Assembly (NCBI GenBank): GCA_044361595.1
Contig: JBIKIN010000018.1
Coordinates: 1 to 64,000 of the forward strand
Length of the DNA stretch: 64,000 nt
Direction: 5' to 3'
Source of the DNA: Pseudopedobacter sp044361595
GTDB taxonomy: Bacteria > Bacteroidota > Bacteroidia > Sphingobacteriales > Sphingobacteriaceae
The notes beneath the pieces were generated by a model. The model saw only the letters and a program-made list of their open reading frames with translations. It searched no databases and had not been told where the DNA came from. Shown here piece by piece: positions 44,016 to 53,651 of this stretch. Each line of letters begins with the position of its first letter. Position 1 is the first letter of the stretch. The position numbers were made by a program, and so were the translations under genes.

Positions 44016-45892
44016 AATTGGTCTTGTTGCTTAATTTCGCCAGCGGCTAACATTAACCTGATTAACTCTAGCTTATCTTCTTCCGATCCCTTTTTTATCA
44101 TCTTAATCAAATCTTTTAATACTATTTTATTTAATTGCAAAGCCGCTATAATTTGCCTGGCCATTACTTTTTTAAGGTCATGTTCTATAGCTCTTTTATT
44201 GGCTAGGCAAACGTCACAAACACCGCATTCTTTAGCATTAGACTCGTTAAAATAATTTAGAAGTTGAATATTTCTACAAATATGCTTAGTAGCAAATGTT
44301 AGCATAGCTTGCATCTTTTTTTGATAAGTGATTTTTCTATTCTCAAAATGATTACTATCAATAGCAACATCCTCTGTTTTAATTCTTGGTTGTAAAAAAG
44401 TTAACAAGGGTAAATTACTTTGTGGCTGGTAGCTGATAATCTCTAGCTTATCAAGCTCAATTAAATAATGCCATACTGCAGATTTAGACAAACCTGTTTT
44501 TTGTGCAATATCACTTTCTTTTACAGCAATAAATTGATCAAAAGCACCACCATAAAGCCTTAAAACAGATTTTATAAACCCATCAAACTTAGAATGCTCT
44601 ACTTGGAATTTGTATAAGTCATCGCCAGTAACAATAAATTGTAAGCGTGAAGGCAGTAAGGCATTCTCGCTCAAAACAAAATACATGGCGTTTTCTAAAA
44701 ATTTAATAGCGCTTATAGTACTTAAAATATCTATTTGAAACTTAGCGCAAAAAACAGCTAAATCGAAATTATAAGTAATGCCTTGACCGGCTTCAAATGG
44801 TATTTGAAGATAATTGCACAAATAATGATATACTTGTTTTATGAAAGCTAAATCGGGGAAATTTTGAACAAATCTCTTCTCAAAAACCAATTGGTCTCTT
44901 TCCTGAAAAAGAATAACAGCATAAGCCTTTTTCTCGTCTCTTCCTGCCCTACCCGCTTCTTGATAATAGGCCTCTAAACTTTCTGGAATTTCGTAATGCA
45001 CCACAAACCTAACATCTGGCTTATCTATACCCATACCAAAAGCATTGGTAGCAACCATAACCCTTACTTGATTATTTAACCAGTAATTTTGCTTTTGCCC
45101 ACGTTCTTCTAAATTTAAACCAGCATGATAATATTGAGCAGGTATTTGGTGCTGATTTAAAAATTTAGCAATCTCGACCGTATCTCGTCTTGTTTTCACA
45201 TAAACAATGCCGCTGCCTTTCACTCCATTGCATACATCAATTAACTTTTGAAGCTTGTTTTCTTGGTTTAAAACCGAGTAACTTAGGTTTACTCGTTCAA
45301 AACTCTTTTTAAATATTTGATGATTTTTAAAGGCTAATTTATCTACAATATCTAATCTAACTTCGTCTGTAGCCGATGCTGTTAAAGCTAAAATAGGGAC
45401 GTTTGGATGTAACTCTCTAATATCGGCAATATGTAAATATGGAGGTCTAAAATCGTAACCCCACTGCGATACGCAATGCGCTTCATCAACAGCTAGCAAG
45501 TTTACCTTCATATATTTAATACGTTCTTTAACTAAATCTGTTAATAAACGCTCGGGCGAGAGGTATAAAAATTTAACGGGTCCATAAACGCAATTGTCTA
45601 AAGCAATATCAATCTCGCGTTTACCCATGCCAGAAAAAATGGCCATAGCTAAAATTCCTCTCTTGTTCAAGTTCTCTACTTGGTCTTTCATTAAAGCTAT
45701 AAGCGGAGAAATCACTATGCAAATTCCATCTAATTCCATAGCCGGAACTTGAAAGCATATAGATTTACCACCACCAGTGGGCAATAAGGCTAAAGTATCT
45801 TTTTTTTGAAGCACAGAGTTAATAATTTCTTCCTGTAGAGGTCTAAAATTATCGTAACCCCAGTATTGTTTTAAAATTTCTTTGATAGCCAT
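44003..45892 (-). CDS. recQ: ATP-dependent DNA helicase RecQ (HRDC-less form)
   Basis: 3'-5' helicase of recombination repair. 629 residues: Walker A LPTGGGKS at 38-44, DEAH box AVDEAHCVSQWGYDFRP, motif IV-VI GSGIVYVKTRRDTVE, ATNAFGMGIDKPDVRFVVHYEIP and YYQEAGRAGRDEKKA. The zinc-binding cluster is CRNIQLLNYFNESNAKECGVCDVC. A winged helix follows but no HRDC domain, as in the shorter RecQ paralogue of Bacteroidota. Confidence 0.94.
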   Translation of the reverse strand: MAIKEILKQYWGYDNFRPLQEEIINSVLQKKDTLALLPTGGGKSICFQVPAMELDGICIVISPLIALMKDQVENLNKRGILAMAIFSGMGKREIDIALDNCVYGPVKFLYLSPERLLTDLVKERIKYMKVNLLAVDEAHCVSQWGYDFRPPYLHIADIRELHPNVPILALTASATDEVRLDIVDKLAFKNHQIFKKSFERVNLSYSVLNQENKLQKLIDVCNGVKGSGIVYVKTRRDTVEIAKFLNQHQIPAQYYHAGLNLEERGQKQNYWLNNQVRVMVATNAFGMGIDKPDVRFVVHYEIPESLEAYYQEAGRAGRDEKKAYAVILFQERDQLVFEKRFVQNFPDLAFIKQVYHYLCNYLQIPFEAGQGITYNFDLAVFCAKFQIDILSTISAIKFLENAMYFVLSENALLPSRLQFIVTGDDLYKFQVEHSKFDGFIKSVLRLYGGAFDQFIAVKESDIAQKTGLSKSAVWHYLIELDKLEIISYQPQSNLPLLTFLQPRIKTEDVAIDSNHFENRKITYQKKMQAMLTFATKHICRNIQLLNYFNESNAKECGVCDVCLANKRAIEHDLKKVMARQIIAALQLNKIVLKDLIKMIKKGSEEDKLELIRLMLAAGEIKQQDQFYFL

Positions 45893-46059
45893 GGTAGGAT
45901 TGATGAAGCAAAATAAGTATTTATTTTAAATTTGATGCTTACGCAGATTAAATTACTATTTTAAAAATTGTTTTATTTTGACTTAGTCAAAATCTAATTA
46001 AATTAGAAAGGAAATTATACAGAGCAATCTTATAGGACGGCCTAGCAGAAGTAAGAAGT

Positions 46060-46200
46060 AGAAAGCCATTATTATTCATTGCGCTAACAACCATTTAGCG
46101 AAAGACCAAGGATGAATGCAGCCAAAGGGCAATGGTTTGAGCGGAGGAGGTCTCATTCATCCGCTATCAGAATAATGATGACTTTATGCGATTAAAGATG
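46060..46200. repeat. large imperfect inverted-repeat element
   Basis: GGATGAATG (about 46110-46118) is complementary to CATTCATCC (about 46152-46161). Outside it, GCCATTATTATTC is imperfectly matched by GAATAATGATGAC. Together they allow a branched hairpin of roughly 120 nt, more GC-rich than its flanks. Confidence 0.45.
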
Positions 46201-46217
46201 CAAGCCTTGAGTTTTTG

Positions 46218-46243
46218 GTTCTTTTGTGTCAAGACAAAAGAAC
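46218..46243. repeat. hairpin, 9-bp perfect stem
   Basis: GTTCTTTTG (46218-46226) pairs with CAAAAGAAC (46235-46243) around TGTCAAGA. The surrounding phrase CAAGCCTTGAGTTTTTGG is, as far as I remember, a common intergenic repeat in Sphingobacteriaceae. Confidence 0.55.
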
Positions 46244-46407
46244 AAATTCAATTATTATAATAATTCGTTTTGGCTTACTCCAAAACTCGCTCATTGCCGC
46301 GAATAGCTAATCACTTTTTTCAGTTTTTGTTATTGTTTTAATAGGCCTTTAAGAATGCTAACAGTTTTAAAAAAAAAAAAAAACCCAAACCCGGGAGGAG
46401 TGAACAC

Positions 46408-46578
46408 ATGAAAGCTATTGAAAATATAAACAAATTGAATAAACTCTCCGCTGCGTTTGTTGCTACAAAGGAAGTGCTAAGATTTTCTATATCCAAATCG
46501 CAACAAACAAGGCTGAATTACCGATTAATGGTTGTTTGTGCTTTTACTGGGTGGAAGTATAATTTCGATTATTGCTGA
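46408..46578 (+). CDS. possible 56-aa protein with strong Shine-Dalgarno
   Basis: GGGAGGAG ends 7 nt before an ATG that opens 56 codons (MKAIENINKLNKLSAAFVAT..., ending ...AFTGWKYNFDYC). The codons are ordinary for this genome. The predicted peptide is basic with one amphipathic helix. The good ribosome-binding site is unusual here, where most genes have none. No family recognised. The position inside repeat-rich DNA makes it uncertain. Confidence 0.3.
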   Translation: MKAIENINKLNKLSAAFVATKEVLRFSISKSQQTRLNYRLMVVCAFTGWKYNFDYC

Positions 46579-46864
46579 ATTATTATTTTTTGTTGAAATC
46601 CCAAGAATAAAACCTATCAATAAAGCGCTAGGGATACGGAGGGCTTGGTACATTTATTAGTTTGCTTTTGAACGCAAACAAATGAATTACGGAACCCTGA
46701 AGTAGCCCGACCGAGTTTTGGGTATTGCGCAAGATAAGGGAGCGCCCTATATCCTGATATAAAGTAGAATTTTTCTGCAACTATTTTCAATCAAAACGTT
46801 ACTATCAGTTTCCAAACATTTTATAAATAATAACTAAATTGCGAATTAGTTAAAAACCACCAAA

Positions 46865-49800
46865 ATGAATAAAATTCTAACAAGCATAGGTATCATATTT
46901 TGTCTTTTTAAAATCTCAATTGCTCAAGATAAAGAAGCAAAAAAGTGGGATATAGAGAAGCCTACAGGTACAACAAAAACGATAAATTTTAACACCACAG
47001 AAGGTACTTTCATGAATTTAGATGTTAGCCCTGACGGAAATACTATAGTTTTTGATCTATTAGGTGACATTTATAAAATGCCTATTAAAGGTGGTAAAGC
47101 TACTTTACTAGCCGGCGGAATGGCTTATGAAGTACAGCCTCGTTTCTCGGCAAATGGAAAACAAATTGCCTACACAAGTGATAAAAATGGTGGTGATAAT
47201 ATTTGGGTAATGGATTTAGATGGCACTAACCAAAAACCAATTACAAAAGAAACATTTAGGTTATTAAACAACCCCGTGTGGACACCTGATGGAAAATATA
47301 TTATTGCCCGCAAGCATTATACAGGTTTTAGGTCTTTAGGGGCTGGCGAATTATGGATGTACCATATTGCCGGTGGTTTAGAAGGTGTGCAATTAACTAA
47401 GCGTAAAAACGATCAGCAAGATTTAGGTGAACCATGGGTTTCTGCGGATGGTAAATACGTTTACTTTAGCGAGGATGTGAGTCCAGGTCCATTTTTTCAA
47501 TATAATAAAGACCCTAACAGCGAAATTTATGCAATAAAAAGACTAAATCTAGAAACTAACGAAATCGAAAAAATTGCCGGCGGTAGTGGTGGAGCCGTTC
47601 GTCCGCAAACATCACCAGATGGTACCCATTTAGCCTACGTTAAAAGAGACCGATTAAAATCTGTTTTATACGTTCAAGATTTAAATACCGGTGAAGAGTA
47701 CCCTATTTTTAATGATTTATCTAAAGACCAGCAAGAAGCTTGGGCAATATTTGGTTTATACCCTAATTTTAATTGGCTACCCGACAGTAGAAATATAGTC
47801 TTTTACACCTATGGAAAAATTAAAAAAGTTGACATTTTAACGTTAGAGACAGAAGAAATACCTTTCTCTGTTGATGTAAAACAAACTATACAAGACGCTT
47901 TACATTTCGAGAATAAAGTGTTTGAGAACGAGGTTGAAGTTAAAATGATGAGACAGTTAACTACATCGCCCGACGGTAAAAAAGTAATTTTTAACGCCGC
48001 AGGTTACCTTTACATCAAAGATTTACCGAACGGGAAACCACAAAGATTAACTGATGGAACAGATTTTGAATTTGACCCTTATTTTAGTCCTGATGGAAAG
48101 GCGGTAATTTTTACTACTTGGAACGATGAATTGAAAGGCAATATTCTTAAATACAATTTTAAGGATAAAAAAGCATCACCAATTACCACAGAGCGAGGAT
48201 TTTATTACGCCCCAAAGTTTAACCCAAATGGGAACAAAATTGTTTATAGAAAGGGTGTAGGTAACGATGTTTTAGGATACACCTACGGAAAAAATCCGGG
48301 GATTTATGTGCTAGAATTAGATAGCAACAAAACAAAATTAATTAGCAAGCAAGGCACTAAACCATCGTTTAACAGCAAAGGAGACCGCATTTACTTTCAA
48401 GCACAAGAAGGAGAAAAGAAAGCTTTTAAAAGTTGTGATTTAAATGGTGGAACTGTTAGAACACATTATACTTCTACTTATGCTAATGCTTTTATACCAA
48501 GTCCAGATGACCAATGGATTGCCTTTAACGAACTATTTAATGTGTATTTAACTCCCTTAGTAACCCTAAGCACACCCTTAGATTTATCATCAGGAAATAA
48601 AACTTTACCATTAAAAAAATTAACTCGCGATGCAGGGTCGTACATTCATTGGAGTGCCGATAGCAAATCTTTAAACTGGACATTAGGCAACCAATATTAT
48701 AGTCGCGAGATTAAAAATTCATTCTCTTTTGTAGATGGTGCTCCGGAAAAATTACCAGCTATAGATACTGCAGGTATAAACCTTAATTTAAAACTCCCTG
48801 CCGATAAACCTTCGGGACGTATTGCATTTAAAGGAGCAAGAATTATTACCATGGACGGTACCGAAGTAATTGAAAAAGGTACAATCGTGATTAACGAAAA
48901 TAAAATAGAGACTGTAGGTATAGAAAATGATGTTATCATACCTGCCGACGCTAAAGTTTATGACGTTACAGGTAAAACCATTATGCCAGGTATTGTAGAT
49001 GTTCATGCTCATTTAAGAACCAGTCCTGATGGAGTTTCGCCACAACAAGATTGGTCTTATTTTGCAAATTTAGCATTTGGGGTAACAACCTCGCATGATC
49101 CTTCTAGCAATACAGAAATGGTTTTTAGTCAGTCAGAAATGCTAAAAACAGGTAAAATGATTGGCCCAAGAGTGTTTTCTACTGGAACTATTTTATATGG
49201 AGCAGATGGCGATTTTAAAGCGGTAGTTAATAACTTAGATGATGCTCGATCTCATGTTCGAAGAATGAAAGCCGTAGGTGCATTCTCGGTAAAATCTTAC
49301 AACCAGCCAAGAAGAGAGCAACGCCAGCAAGTGATTCAAGCTGCCCGAGAATTGGGCATGGAAGTAATGCCCGAGGGTGGTTCTACATTTTTTACAAACA
49401 TGAGCATGATAGCCGATGGCCATACCGGCATAGAGCACAACATTCCTGTTTTACCAGTTTATAAAGATGTTTTAAACTTTTGGGGCGCAAGTAAAACTGG
49501 CTATACTCCTACCTTAATTGTGAGTTATGGCTCACAATCTGGCGAAAACTATTGGTACGATAGAACCAATGTTTGGGAAAACGAAAGGTTGTTAAGTTAT
49601 GTTCCAAAAGCAATAGTAGATGAAAGATCAAGACGTAGAAACACATCAGAATATGGCGATTACGGGCATATTGATGTTTCTAGAGCCGTTAACGATTTGT
49701 CTAAAAATGGTGTTAAAGTAAATTTAGGTGCTCACGGACAACTGCAAGGTTTAGGTGCTCATTGGGAGCTTTGGATGCTTGCACAAGGTGGCATGAAACC

Positions 49801-50119
49801 ACTAGATTGTATCAAAGCAGCCACCATAAACGGAGCAGCTTACTTGGGCATGGATAAAGAAATTGGCTCGCTTAAAAAGGGTAAACTAGCCGATTTAATA
49901 ATCCTTAATGCAAACCCTTTAGATGATATTAGAAATAGCGATAAAATTAAATACACCATGGTTAACGGAAGGTTATTTGAAGCAGAAACCATGAATCAGT
50001 TAGGGAATACCGAACAGCCACGCAATAATTTTTGGTGGCAGTTTAACAAAAGCGATAAATACTTTATCCCTACTGGATACATAGAAACGCATACTTTTTC
50101 GGTACCAGAGTGCGATTAG
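46865..50119 (+). CDS. secreted TolB-type propeller plus amidohydrolase fusion
   Basis: 1084 residues. A signal peptide ends at SIAQ (about 21). Residues 40-620 hold WD40-like/PD40 propeller blades (MNLDVSPDGNTIVFDLLGDIY, PRFSANGKQIAYTSDKNGGDNIWVM, and so on). From about 650 follows an amidohydrolase with GARIITMDGTEVIEKGTIVI, metal site MPGIVDVHAHLRTSP, DGHTGIEHN, and closing DLIILNANPLDDIRNSDKI. It is probably a periplasmic or exported hydrolase of a cyclic amide or peptide; substrate unknown. It is a single gene with a hairpin terminator after the next repeat. Confidence 0.85.
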   Translation: MNKILTSIGIIFCLFKISIAQDKEAKKWDIEKPTGTTKTINFNTTEGTFMNLDVSPDGNTIVFDLLGDIYKMPIKGGKATLLAGGMAYEVQPRFSANGKQIAYTSDKNGGDNIWVMDLDGTNQKPITKETFRLLNNPVWTPDGKYIIARKHYTGFRSLGAGELWMYHIAGGLEGVQLTKRKNDQQDLGEPWVSADGKYVYFSEDVSPGPFFQYNKDPNSEIYAIKRLNLETNEIEKIAGGSGGAVRPQTSPDGTHLAYVKRDRLKSVLYVQDLNTGEEYPIFNDLSKDQQEAWAIFGLYPNFNWLPDSRNIVFYTYGKIKKVDILTLETEEIPFSVDVKQTIQDALHFENKVFENEVEVKMMRQLTTSPDGKKVIFNAAGYLYIKDLPNGKPQRLTDGTDFEFDPYFSPDGKAVIFTTWNDELKGNILKYNFKDKKASPITTERGFYYAPKFNPNGNKIVYRKGVGNDVLGYTYGKNPGIYVLELDSNKTKLISKQGTKPSFNSKGDRIYFQAQEGEKKAFKSCDLNGGTVRTHYTSTYANAFIPSPDDQWIAFNELFNVYLTPLVTLSTPLDLSSGNKTLPLKKLTRDAGSYIHWSADSKSLNWTLGNQYYSREIKNSFSFVDGAPEKLPAIDTAGINLNLKLPADKPSGRIAFKGARIITMDGTEVIEKGTIVINENKIETVGIENDVIIPADAKVYDVTGKTIMPGIVDVHAHLRTSPDGVSPQQDWSYFANLAFGVTTSHDPSSNTEMVFSQSEMLKTGKMIGPRVFSTGTILYGADGDFKAVVNNLDDARSHVRRMKAVGAFSVKSYNQPRREQRQQVIQAARELGMEVMPEGGSTFFTNMSMIADGHTGIEHNIPVLPVYKDVLNFWGASKTGYTPTLIVSYGSQSGENYWYDRTNVWENERLLSYVPKAIVDERSRRRNTSEYGDYGHIDVSRAVNDLSKNGVKVNLGAHGQLQGLGAHWELWMLAQGGMKPLDCIKAATINGAAYLGMDKEIGSLKKGKLADLIILNANPLDDIRNSDKIKYTMVNGRLFEAETMNQLGNTEQPRNNFWWQFNKSDKYFIPTGYIETHTFSVPECD

Positions 50120-50128
50120 TGAAATAAT

Positions 50129-50268
50129 TTGGGTGTTTCCCCGCAAAAAAAAAGCGGGGTCGGTCTTTACGCTGTAGTTTTTTTAGCTGTTATCCTGAGC
50201 GAAGTCGAAGGACGACTAAAAAAAGCTGCCGCTTCTCCAAGGGAGTCCTTTGAACAATCCCTAGCACA
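50129..50268. repeat. intergenic repeat, CCCCGC-type hairpin element
   Basis: CCCCGC (about 50139-50144) faces GCGGGG (about 50153-50158) across an A-run, then GTCGGTCTTTACGCTGTAG. The first 45 bp match the element at 21347-21400 closely. Next comes TCCTGAGCGAAGTCGAAGGA, a phrase widespread in bacterial intergenic DNA, then GGGAGTCCTTTGAAC. No coding capacity is inferred. Confidence 0.55.
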
Positions 50269-50307
50269 AAAAAACCTGCTTATCAAGATAAATAAGCAGG
50301 TTTTTTT
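50269..50307. terminator. bidirectional terminator
   Basis: AAAAAACCTGCTTAT and ATAAGCAGGTTTTTTT form a stem of about 12 bp with A/T-runs on both outer sides. It lies between the convergent amidohydrolase and sialate O-acetylesterase genes. Confidence 0.85.
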
Positions 50308-50347
50308 ATATCAAACTCCAATTATAATTTAACTATTTAAGCCGTAC

Positions 50348-51751
50348 TTAATCCCAATCATCTGTTCTAAAAGACGATGCTGGCAAACCTGCAATATTAA
50401 ATAAAGTACCTTTTACATAATTTTTCCAGCCATAACGCACTGCAACAGGGTTTGGAACTTCGTCAGCTGTAAGCTCTAGCACTCCTCCAGGTAAAGTTGC
50501 CTTTGCTGGGTAAAACTTTTTATCTGCACCAGCAATCTCAAAATCTGTTAATTCTTGTCCAAAAGAACTTAAACCCATTTCTGCGAAATCAAAAGTAATA
50601 ATGGCTTTTTTATCAACCACTTTCATAGATTTATAAACTGGCCCACTGTAGCTAATCCCTTTAAAACCATAATCTTTTGCTAAAGCCCATAATGCTAAAC
50701 GTTCTCCTACCTCAATTTTCTTTGGTGGATGAATAAAATTTAAAGCACCAATATCTAAAGTAGAAACCATACCTGTGTTTTTAACCGTTTGCATGGTTTT
50801 TAACTGGGCTTCTCTTAAACCAGCAGAATTACCTTGATTATTGTAACTAAACGGAGCAATTTGAACAAAATAAAATGGCATTTCTTCTTGCATAAATTTT
50901 GCTCTCCAGCTGTTAATTAAAGCAGGAAAAAGTTTTTGGTATTGCAAAGCATTGTTACGGTTACCTTCTCCTTGGTACCAAATAACACCTTTAAAAGTAA
51001 AAGGGACTAATGGGTTAATCATCCCATTAAACAAAACGGTAGGTGTATTTTGATTTACATTTTTTGTTGTATCTGCTGGTAATTTAATTTCGGCAAAACC
51101 TGTCTTTAAGGTTTCCCTATTTGTCCAAGCTTGCGCAACGGTACCTCCCCATTCGCTCGTAACCAAACCAATAGGAACGTTTAAATTTTCGTGTAACATT
51201 TTACCAAAAACATAAGCTACCGCACTAAAATTAGGCGTGGTTTCTAAAGAAGCATTTAGCCATTTTCCTTTGCAAGTATCTAAAGGTGTTATGGATATTT
51301 TATTTGCTACATCAAAAAACCTAATTTGATTATTGTTACTTTTTAAAATTAATTGATTACTATTTTCTACAGGCTGCCCTTTAAAACCTTTAACAGGCAT
51401 TTCCATATTTGACTGTCCAGAACATAACCAAACTTCACCAAGTAAAACATCATTTACATTAACCATAGTGCTTCCTACAACTTTTATTTGGTAAGGTCCC
51501 CCTTCTTTAGTTGTAGCTAAAGTTGCTTTCCATTTTCCATCGGCATTGGTAGTAGCACTTGCTTTTGCGCCCCATGTGGTGCTTATGGTAATTTTAGCAT
51601 TTGGTTTATCGAAACCAAAAATTGCGACTTGGGCATTACGTTGTAAAACCATGTGGTCGCTAAAGAGCGATGCTAGTTTAGTTTGTGCATTTATTTGTAA
51701 GCTAATTATAACAATAATTGCAGACAAAATTGAGGATAAATACTTCTTCAT
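50348..51751 (-). CDS. sialate O-acetylesterase (SGNH/SASA)
   Basis: 467 residues with a signal peptide to INAQ (about 23), an N-terminal beta-sandwich (LASLFSDHMVLQRNAQVAIFGF, ISTTWGAKASATT), then the esterase. WLCSGQSNMEMPV has nucleophile Ser114, FKGVIWYQGEGNRNNALQY supplies the block III motif, and the His/Asp region includes LNFIHPPKKIEVGERLALWALA. It removes O-acetyl groups from sialic acid or acetylated glycans in the periplasm. No PUL genes nearby. Confidence 0.85.
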   Translation of the reverse strand: MKKYLSSILSAIIVIISLQINAQTKLASLFSDHMVLQRNAQVAIFGFDKPNAKITISTTWGAKASATTNADGKWKATLATTKEGGPYQIKVVGSTMVNVNDVLLGEVWLCSGQSNMEMPVKGFKGQPVENSNQLILKSNNNQIRFFDVANKISITPLDTCKGKWLNASLETTPNFSAVAYVFGKMLHENLNVPIGLVTSEWGGTVAQAWTNRETLKTGFAEIKLPADTTKNVNQNTPTVLFNGMINPLVPFTFKGVIWYQGEGNRNNALQYQKLFPALINSWRAKFMQEEMPFYFVQIAPFSYNNQGNSAGLREAQLKTMQTVKNTGMVSTLDIGALNFIHPPKKIEVGERLALWALAKDYGFKGISYSGPVYKSMKVVDKKAIITFDFAEMGLSSFGQELTDFEIAGADKKFYPAKATLPGGVLELTADEVPNPVAVRYGWKNYVKGTLFNIAGLPASSFRTDDWD

Positions 51752-52380
51752 GTTTATGTTGGTTTATATAATTAGAAATTCTAAAGTAAGAATTAATTAA
51801 TACTCAAAATCAATTTTTATATTATTGAACAGAAAAATAGTCAAATTGAACTAAATTGTGTTGTATATCATTATAAAAGTGAAATCATCAGACTATTTTA
51901 AAAAATTAATCTTCAAAAAATCATAAATTAAATAGACGTTTCACAATAGCTTTGACTGGTAGTATTCAAGTATTTGAAGTAGATAAATGCTTCAACTTAG
52001 TATAAGCTATAATATTGATAAAATCTTTATTCAAGGTAAATAATTATTTCATTTAAGCCGTAGGTAGAGCTATCACAAAATCTAAACTTAAAATCAGGTT
52101 TAAAAATTTAACCTTTCTAGTATTTTACTAAATACATAGTTTTTATTTAAAAAAAATGCTATTATTTTAGAGAAATTAATGAAATAGAAAAATTACATCA
52201 CCTCTCTTTCTTTTGAAAAATATTGCTTAGGTTATGTTTTTGACTATTAAAAATTTTGCATTTTTCAAATATTTGAAAATCTTTTTTTTAAATAAATAGA
52301 AATATAATTTTGATAGAGTAAAGTAAATTCTATTTTTAGATAATTTATTGGAGTGGTGATTACAATTCTTAATATTATAT
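51752..52380. other. AT-rich spacer upstream of the acyltransferase gene
   Basis: 629 bp, very AT-rich, without a gene I can support. Only a short palindrome TTTTCAAATATTTGAAAA (about 52262-52279) stands out. Divergent promoters are expected here, but no full consensus is visible. Confidence 0.5.
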
Positions 52381-53484
52381 ATGAGCAAAAGCGATAATAA
52401 AACCTATCAGCTTTTTTTTCCAGCAGTAATTATCAATTATCAAAATGCTAAAACTTATATCCCGGCGTTAGATGGTTTAAGAGGAATTGCCATTTTATTG
52501 GTTATACTTTTTCATACCTTTCATTTTACTTTAGGCTGGTGTGGTGTTGATTTGTTTTTTATACTATCTGGATTTTTAATTACAAGTAGCTTAATAGAAA
52601 CTAAAGAAGATAATAATTACCTTAAAAAGTTTTGGTTAAAAAGAGTACTACGCATTTTTCCTCTCTATTATTTAATACTTATCATCATTCTTATCCCTAA
52701 AGATTTTTTTAATATCAATACGGTGAGTTTTAGCTCTTGGTCTTATTGGTTTTATGTACAAAACTGGGTGTATGTTTATAATGGCCTTTTTCCCGATGGT
52801 AAAGATACCTTAAATCACTTTTGGTCTTTAGCCATAGAAGAACAGTTTTACTTCCTGTTTCCATTTATAATAAAATATGTACCAAAGAAAAATCTTGTAT
52901 CTGTATTATTATTATTTATTGCTGTTCCTATTGGAGCTAGGTATTACTATTTCATTAATAACAATATAGGTTATTATGTGGCAACGGTATCGAGGCTAGA
53001 TGCTCTTAGTATAGGTGCATTGCTTGCCTATTTGGTAAGAGAAAACAAACATTATCTAGAAAAATATGTGCATTTAGTTTTTTATAGTGCATTAGGCTAT
53101 ATTATCGTAGCTATTCTAATTTATCAAGATTTACATTTTAGTAACCCTTTAATTGCCACACTAGGCCTAACCGCATTTGCACTATTATTTGCTTGCGTTT
53201 TAATATATTCTATATCTAACTTTAAAAACAACTTTTTAAATGCAATTTTAAACAATAAGTATTTAAAGTTTATAGGTAAAATTGCTTATGGTTTATACGT
53301 TTATCATTGGATATTATACGTACTTATTAAGCCCCAATTATTGGAAATGCTATTTAATGCTACACAACTCCTTTTAGTTTCTAAAGTTATAGCTTCTTCG
53401 TTTATCTTTTTGCTAGCATTAATTATATCCTATTTATCATACCATTATTTTGAAAAAAGAATAATGAGCTTGAGGAAAATCTAG
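52381..53484 (+). CDS. acyltransferase 3 family membrane protein (OafA/YrhL type)
   Basis: 367 residues, about ten membrane helices. The signature YIPALDGLRGIAILLVILFHTF (28-49) has the conserved D-x-L-R-G-x-A and His of the active site. GWCGVDLFFILSGFLI and FWLKRVLRIFPLYY follow, with FWSLAIEEQFYFLFPFI in the middle and a C-terminal SYLSYHYFEKRIM. It O-acetylates surface sugars or lipids. Not linked to a glycan cluster here. Confidence 0.88.
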   Translation: MSKSDNKTYQLFFPAVIINYQNAKTYIPALDGLRGIAILLVILFHTFHFTLGWCGVDLFFILSGFLITSSLIETKEDNNYLKKFWLKRVLRIFPLYYLILIIILIPKDFFNINTVSFSSWSYWFYVQNWVYVYNGLFPDGKDTLNHFWSLAIEEQFYFLFPFIIKYVPKKNLVSVLLLFIAVPIGARYYYFINNNIGYYVATVSRLDALSIGALLAYLVRENKHYLEKYVHLVFYSALGYIIVAILIYQDLHFSNPLIATLGLTAFALLFACVLIYSISNFKNNFLNAILNNKYLKFIGKIAYGLYVYHWILYVLIKPQLLEMLFNATQLLLVSKVIASSFIFLLALIISYLSYHYFEKRIMSLRKI

Positions 53485-53597
53485 AATTTATGGCCCAATG
53501 GTCTATGTATCCATTATCTAATTAACAATAAATTATGTTTCTATTTAGTAGAAAAGATAGGAAGATGAAAAAAAGCGTAAGGAAACTCCTTTTCATT

Positions 53598-53640
53598 AAT
53601 CTGTACCTAGTCTTACTGAATTTAGGACTACGTACAGATT
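53598..53640. terminator. hairpin after the acyltransferase gene
   Basis: AATCTGTAC (53599-53607 region) pairs with GTACAGATT (53632-53640), with TAGTC/GACTA as an inner stem. A short T-run is on either side. It fits a terminator between convergent genes. Confidence 0.5.
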
Positions 53641-53651
53641 TGATTTAAAAC

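Larger units (their letters stand above)
45893..46864. other. 972-bp repeat-rich spacer
   Basis: No established gene. It contains a structured block at 46034-46250, a hairpin at 46218-46243, an A-run of about 16, a possible 56-codon ORF at 46408-46578, and a second structured block at 46620-46760. That block includes GTTTGC..GCAAAC and GCGCTAGGGATACGG with GAAGTAGCCCGACCG, a phrase I associate with dispersed Sphingobacteriaceae elements. It is probably a stack of intergenic repeats. Confidence 0.55.

Noticed and set aside
50129..50332. 67-aa ORF after the amidohydrolase gene
   Set aside because: It translates an intergenic repeat and a terminator hairpin. Its resemblance to a frame at 21.35 kb is explained by the shared DNA repeat.
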